From assembly GCA_026018925.1 (NCBI GenBank), contig JAKSZU010000009.1:80133090-80197089 (forward strand): a stretch of 64,000 nucleotides of DNA, written 5' to 3'. Shown one piece after another: positions 58,951 through 64,000 of the stretch. How positions within the stretch are numbered: the stretch's first letter is position 1; every line of letters begins with the position of its first letter. Origin of the DNA: Tupaia tana. Taxonomy: Eukaryota > Chordata > Mammalia > Scandentia > Tupaiidae. Position numbers and translations under genes: made by a program. A model generated the notes under the pieces. It did not search any database, was not told the DNA's origin, and saw only the letters and a program-made list of their open reading frames with translations.

Positions 58951-60575
58951 AATAAAGTATATTTACAATAACCAGAAAACCAGTAAGATATCTAGAATAA
59001 ACCTTACCAAAGACGTCAAAGATCTCTACAAGGAAAACTATGAAACATTAAAAAAAGAAATTTTAAATGATAGAAAAAAGTAAAAAAAGCAGCCCATGTT
59101 TCAGGATTGAAAGAATAAGTATAATCAAAACGACAATCCTACCCAAATTAATCTACAAATTCAATTCAATCCCAATCAAACTACCAGAGATATTTTTTAC
59201 AGAAATAGAAAAACAATGATAAAATTTGTCCTGAAGCATGAAAGACCCCATATTGCCAAAGTGATACTGTGGAAAGGGGATAAAGTAGGAGGCATCTCAC
59301 TTCCCAAACTCAAAAACATATTATAAAGCCATGATAATTAAAACAGCATGGTATTAGGACAATAAAAGGCAAGTAGACCAATGGAACATAATTTAGAACC
59401 TCCAAATAAACCCCCAAACATACAGCTAACTAATTCTTGACAAAGGGCACAAGGTAATTCAGTAGTAAAAAGAAAATCTCTTCAGCAAATGATTCTGGGA
59501 GAACTGGATATCCAGCTACAGAAGAATGAAACTAGATCCTTATCTCTCACCACTAACAAAAATTAACTCAAAATGGATTGAGGATCTAAACATGAAAGCT
59601 CAAACTTATAAGAATACTAGTAGAAAACACAGGAAAACCTCTAGGAGACCATGGAGTAGGCAAAGACTACTTAAAGAAGACATCCAAAGCACAGACAGTA
59701 GTCTCAAAAATAGACAAATGAGTCTGTATTAGGCTGAGAAGTTTCTGCACAGCAAAATAAACAATAAGTAGAGTGAGAAGACAACCCTCAGAGTGGAAGA
59801 ATATATTTGTAAATTATACCTCATATAAGGGACTGGTAAGCAGAATATACAGGGAACTCAAGCAGCTTACCCACAAAATAATCACTCCAATTAAAAGATG
59901 AGAAAATGAGCTGAACAGACAATTCTTCAAAGAAGACATACAAATGGCCCAAAACCATATGAAAACGTGCTCAACATGTTTTATCATAAGGGAAATGCAA
60001 AACAAAACCACAATGAGATACCACTTAATCTCAGTCAGAATGGTTAAAATTAAGAAAATAAATAACAATAAATGCTGGAGAGGCTATGGTGAAAAGGGAA
60101 CTCTCTTACACTATTGGTGGAAATGTCAATTATAAATATATGTAATTATATATTATAATTATAATTATAACCACTTTGGAGCGTGACATGGAGATTCCTT
60201 AGAAACCAACAAATAGAACTACCATTTGACCCAGTTAGTCCAGTTTTAGGTATTTACCCAAAGCATAGAAAAAACTCTCCGAAAAACATACACACTTGCA
60301 CATCCGTATTAATTGCAGCACTATTTACAATCACTAGGACAAGGAATCAACCCAAATGTCCAAAAATTGATGAGTGAATTAAAAAAAATGTGGCTTATGT
60401 ACTCCATAGAATATTACTCAGCTATAAAAAAAATAATGAAACCCTGACATTTGATAAAAAGTGGACCAATATGGAAGATTTAATGCTAAGAGAAGCAAGT
60501 AAGACTATGAAAGGCAGACTTTATATGTCTCCATTCAATATATACCGATTACCTGAGCTCTATCGAAGAAACTGA

Positions 60576-60845
60576 AAGTTTGGAATGTTTAGTAACAGAG
60601 AGAGCAACAGTAGATACTAGAGATAGTAAAGATAGGGGTAATACAGAGGCGATGAATGGAGGGAGGGAGGAAACGGGAAGAAAAAGAAAAAAAGTACATT
60701 TAATTGACAAAAAAATGAAAAGTTATTTGCTAATGATGATGTGTATAGTAATGTCTTTGGCTCAACTGATATGCATGGTAATAGTGCTGGAAAAAGAAGT
60801 TATACACTGTAAAGATATATGTGATTAAATGTAATATAAAACAAG
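60576..60845 (+). other. L1-h 3' UTR
   Basis: Follows the ORF2 end; contains a purine-rich part (GGAGGGAGGGAGGAAACGGG near 60659) and an A-rich AAATAAATAAA end. Confidence 0.75.
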
Positions 60846-60866
60846 TAAATAAAAATAAATAAAAGG

Positions 60867-60995
60867 GGCTGGCAGGTGGCGTGGTGGTTAAGGGTGCTGA
60901 ACTCCCACATGGCCAACCACGGTTCAAGTCCACAACCTGGCAGCTCTCTCTCTCTCTACCTCTTTGGTCAAACAAGAATAAATAAAGTTAAAAAA
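60867..60995 (+). mobile_element. SINE-B, the clearest copy
   Basis: GGGGCTGGCAGGTGGCGTGG head with A-box-like sequence, AACTCCCACATGGCC, a B-box GGTTCAAGTCC, a short CT tract and an AATAAATAAAG tail. The total is about 125 bp. Confidence 0.85.
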
Positions 60996-61399
60996 ATAAT
61001 TAATTAATAAATAAAATAATTTTTAAATTTCATTTCAAGTTCTTTGAAACATTCAATCACATTATTTAGCCTGCAAACTGAATATTCCATGTGTGCATTT
61101 CTCCTCAGTCCAGTTAAATATCTTCAACATATAATACCCCATTTCTTTGCCCATCAATGCTATGCCTCTCTATTTTTCTCCTTAATGTCTTTTCTCAGAC
61201 TCTATTCCTTCACCCACCCTCTTCTCACCCTATATCTGGTATTCACAACCATTTACTGGGGTTTAGTCATTCAGTTTTGGTCCTAGAGTGCAGACACTCT
61301 GTATGTATTAAGTGGAAACATACAATGTCTCCCCTTCATAGCCTGGCTTGCTTCACTCAGCAGAAAATCTTCCATATTCATCCACTTTCTGCCAAAAGC

Positions 61400-64000
61400 C
61401 AGGGTCTTGTTTTTGTTTGTTTATTTGTTTTTTTTTTTTTTTTTTTTTTTTTTAATGGCTAAGTAGTATTTTATAGAGTATATGTGCCACAGTTTATCAA
61501 TTAATTTATCTCTTCCTGGGCATTTCGGTTGGTTCCATGTCTTAGCAATTGTGAATAATGCCGCAATAAATATTTATGTGCAAACACTTTTCCGATTGCG
61601 AATTCTTCTGTCTTTGGATAGATACCAAGGAGTGGGATTGTTGGAGCATATGGAAATTCTATTTGTAGATTTTAGAGGAATCTCCAAATTGTTCTGCACA
61701 GTGTCTGGACCAATTTACATTCCTGTGAACAGTGTAAAAGAGTTCCCCATTCACCACACTCCTGCCAGCATTTCTCATTTCTTGTTCTTTTCATTTTAGT
61801 CATTCTCACTGGAGTTAGGTGGTATCTCATTGTTGTTTTGATCTGCATTTCCCTTACAATGAGGGATGTTCAGCATTTTTTCAAATGCCTTTTGGCTATT
61901 TTTATGTCATCCTTAGAGAGTAGTTTTTCAACTCATTCTCCCATCTTATAAAAGGGTTGATCATCTTTTTTTCAGGACAGCTGCTTTAGTTCCTTGTGTA
62001 TTCTGGTTATCAGCCCCTTATCTGATGCATACTTTACAAAAATATTTTCCCATTCTAAAGGCTGTGGATTCAAACTAATTACTGTCTTTTGCCATGCAAA
62101 AACTTCCTATTCTGATGTAATCCCACTTGTCTATTTTGGGGATTATTGACTGTGCTTTTTGGGTCTTATTTAGGTAGTCTTTGCCTACCACAATGTCTCC
62201 CAGAGTTTCCCCAGTGTTTTCTAGGAGTAGTTTTATAGTTCGTAGTCTTAGATTTAGATCTTTAATCCACCTTGAGTTGATTATTGTCAAACGTGAGAGG
62301 TAGGGGTTCAGATTCATCTTTCTGCAGGTGAATAACCAGTTTTTCCAGCACCATTTGCTGAAGAAGTTGTCCTTTTCCCAATGGATTGACTGATACCCCT
62401 TGTCAAAAATCAGTTGACTGTATGTTTGAGAATTTATTTCTGGGGACTCTATTCTGTTCCATTGGTCCACATGTCTGTTTCTGTGCCAGTGCTATGCTGC
62501 TTTGATTACCACAGCTTTGTAGAATATTTTTGGATCTGAGAGTGAGATGCCACCCACTCTGCTCTTCTTGTACAGAATTGCTTTGGCAATACAAGGTCTT
62601 TTATGATTCCAGACAAATTTTATGATTGTCTTTTCTAGATCTGTGAAGAATGTGCCTGGTACTTTGCTTGGGATTGCATTTAATATGTAGATTAATTTGG
62701 GTAGAATTGCCATTTTGATTACATTTATTCTTCCAATCCAGAGTCAGGGGATTTCCTTCCACTTTTTTTGTGTCATTTTCAATGTCTTCTTTTAGCTTCT
62801 CATAGTATTCCTTGTGGAGGTCTTTAACTTCTTGGTTAGATTTATTCTTAGGTATCTTATACATTTTGTGGCTATGGTAAATGGAATTACTTTTTTTAGT
62901 TCTATCTCAGTCTGCCTCTTGTTTGTATATAGAAATGCTATAGATTTGTATATGTTGATTTTGTATCCTGCAACTTTGTTGTATTCATGTATTCCTTCAA
63001 GAAATTTTTTCATGGATACCATTGGGTCTTCTATGTATACAATCATGTCATCTGTGAATAGAGAGAGTTTCACCTCTTCCTTTCCTATTTGAATGCCCTA
63101 TATTTTATTCTCTTTTCTGATTGCATTGGCGAGGACTTCCAGTACTAAATTGAAAAGGAGTGGAGAAAGTGGGCATCCTTGTGTTGTACCTGTTTTTAGT
63201 TGAAAAGCTTTCAGGATGATGTTCACTGTGGGATTTTAATAGATAGCTTTTATTGTATTGAGAAACTACCCTTCTTTGCCAATATTGCTGAGAATCTTGG
63301 TTATAGAGGGATGTTGTATCTTATCAAATTCTTTTTCTGCATCAATTGATATGATCATAACATTTTTGTTTTTCTTTCTGTTAATATGGTGTATTACATT
63401 TATAGTTTTGCATATGTTGAAACCAACCTTATATTCCTGAAATAAAGCATACCTGATCATGATGTACAATCTTTTTTGTAAGTGGTTGGATGCAATTTGC
63501 TAGTATCTTGTTGGGTATTTTTGCATCTATATTCATCAGAGAAATTGGTCTATAGTTTTCCTTCCTTGTTCTCTCCTTATCTGTTTTAAGGATAAGGGTG
63601 ATGGAGGCTTCATAGAATTAATTAGGAAGAGAGTCACACTTTTGGATCTTCAGAAATAACTTGAGCAGTACGGGGGTTAACTGTTCTTTAAAATATTTGT
63701 AGAATTCAGGGACCAGCAGTTAGCGTAATGGCTATGTTGCTAGACTCCCATGTAGTCGATGGAGGTTCAAGTCCCAGATCTGGTGGCTTAAACTCACGCT
63801 GGGCATGTGTGCGTGTTTGCCCAAGATCCCGAGAGGAGAATGGAGGAGAAGGGATTGTGGCGTGGCCATCTCCCCTGCAGGGGGGATTGCTCGCTTTCTG
63901 TTTCTCTCTGTCTTTCTGGTGAGTGCATGCGCCCTATAGCAAAAACCTCTCAAAAAAACCCATAATTTGTAGAATTCAGAGGTGAAGCCATCAGGACCAG
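61400..64000 (-). pseudogene. L1-k ORF2
   Basis: Reading from the right: segment before the palm beyond 63965, palm at 63266-63469 ([13 protein letters not shown]) and 62792-63073 ([13 protein letters not shown]; the FADD Ala is Thr but both Asp remain), thumb at 62492-62713 and the C-terminal region at 62075-62470 and below. Frames are broken at several points. Confidence 0.87.
63710..63964 (+). mobile_element. SINE-A in L1-k
   Basis: Complete copy with a very short A-tail and a perfect 15-bp duplication ATTTGTAGAATTCAG at 63695-63709 and 63965-63979. Confidence 0.95.

Larger units (their letters stand above)
52225..60575 (+). pseudogene. L1-h ORF2 (split by 4.7 kb of insertions)
   Basis: ATG at 52225 opens 108 codons with LNVN and QETH of the endonuclease, then VNVYAPN and GDLNTPLSP (52560-52700). 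The RT palm at 53881-54096 reads FADEVMLYI, so the second catalytic Asp is Glu. The frame is interrupted at about 54250 and resumes at 58955, running through the thumb and the C-terminal domain to about 60575. A (GA)n run at 52963-53008 and an AT-rich expansion near 60130-60170 lie inside it. All parts are frame-broken. Confidence 0.87.
61010..64000 (-). mobile_element. L1-k, 3' half of a LINE-1 running off the window
   Basis: 3' UTR at 61010-61390, T-run at 61427-61454 (expanded A-run in the ORF2 C-terminus), then ORF2 to the right window edge, interrupted by SINE-A at 63710-63964. Confidence 0.85.

Overview
The window looks like intergenic DNA from a placental mammal. It holds a MIR element, a mariner-type MITE, many decayed LINE-1 copies, ORF1-only LINE-1 derivatives (half-L1 or HAL1 type), tRNA-derived SINEs and one defective betaretrovirus-like provirus. 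I find no intact host gene. Host mRNA-derived sequence is limited to a fragment of an RPL21 retropseudogene and one possible retropseudogene of unknown parent. The main SINE (called SINE-A here) has no resemblance that I can see to Alu, B1/B2, ID, Bov, VES or CAN elements, so I do not name the species.

Layout. 1-7.1 kb: an L1 on the minus strand (L1-a, with 220-bp promoter monomers) is split by a younger minus-strand L1 (L1-b). 7.1-9.65 kb: unassigned AT-rich DNA with a SINE inserted into a SINE. 9.65-14.3 kb: L1-c, split by the ORF1-only element HAL1-A and by SINEs. 15.7-21.5 kb: L1-e with three SINEs inside it. 21.6-33.1 kb: L1-f, split first by a nearly full-length L1 (L1-g) and then by a full-length ORF1-only element (HAL1-B) in its 5' UTR. 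33-45 kb: mostly unassigned DNA with MIR, SINEs, HAL1-C, a MITE and microsatellites, including a 475-bp purine tract grown from a SINE tail. 45.67-49.77 kb: the provirus on the minus strand, with both LTRs, PBS, PPT, a gag 5' part, RNase H, integrase and a remnant of env TM. 50.6-60.8 kb: the RPL21 fragment, then L1-h on the plus strand, which contains L1-i, which contains HAL1-D, which contains two SINEs. 61-64 kb: L1-k on the minus strand, running off the window.

The elements form an interacting retrotransposon community. L1 ORF2 encodes the endonuclease and reverse transcriptase. HAL1 copies carry only an L1-like ORF1 and the SINEs carry no protein, so both presumably moved using L1 enzymes. 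Target-site duplications of 10-15 bp, A-tails and the order of nesting support this and give relative ages. No copy has an intact ORF2. All element names with letters are local labels.
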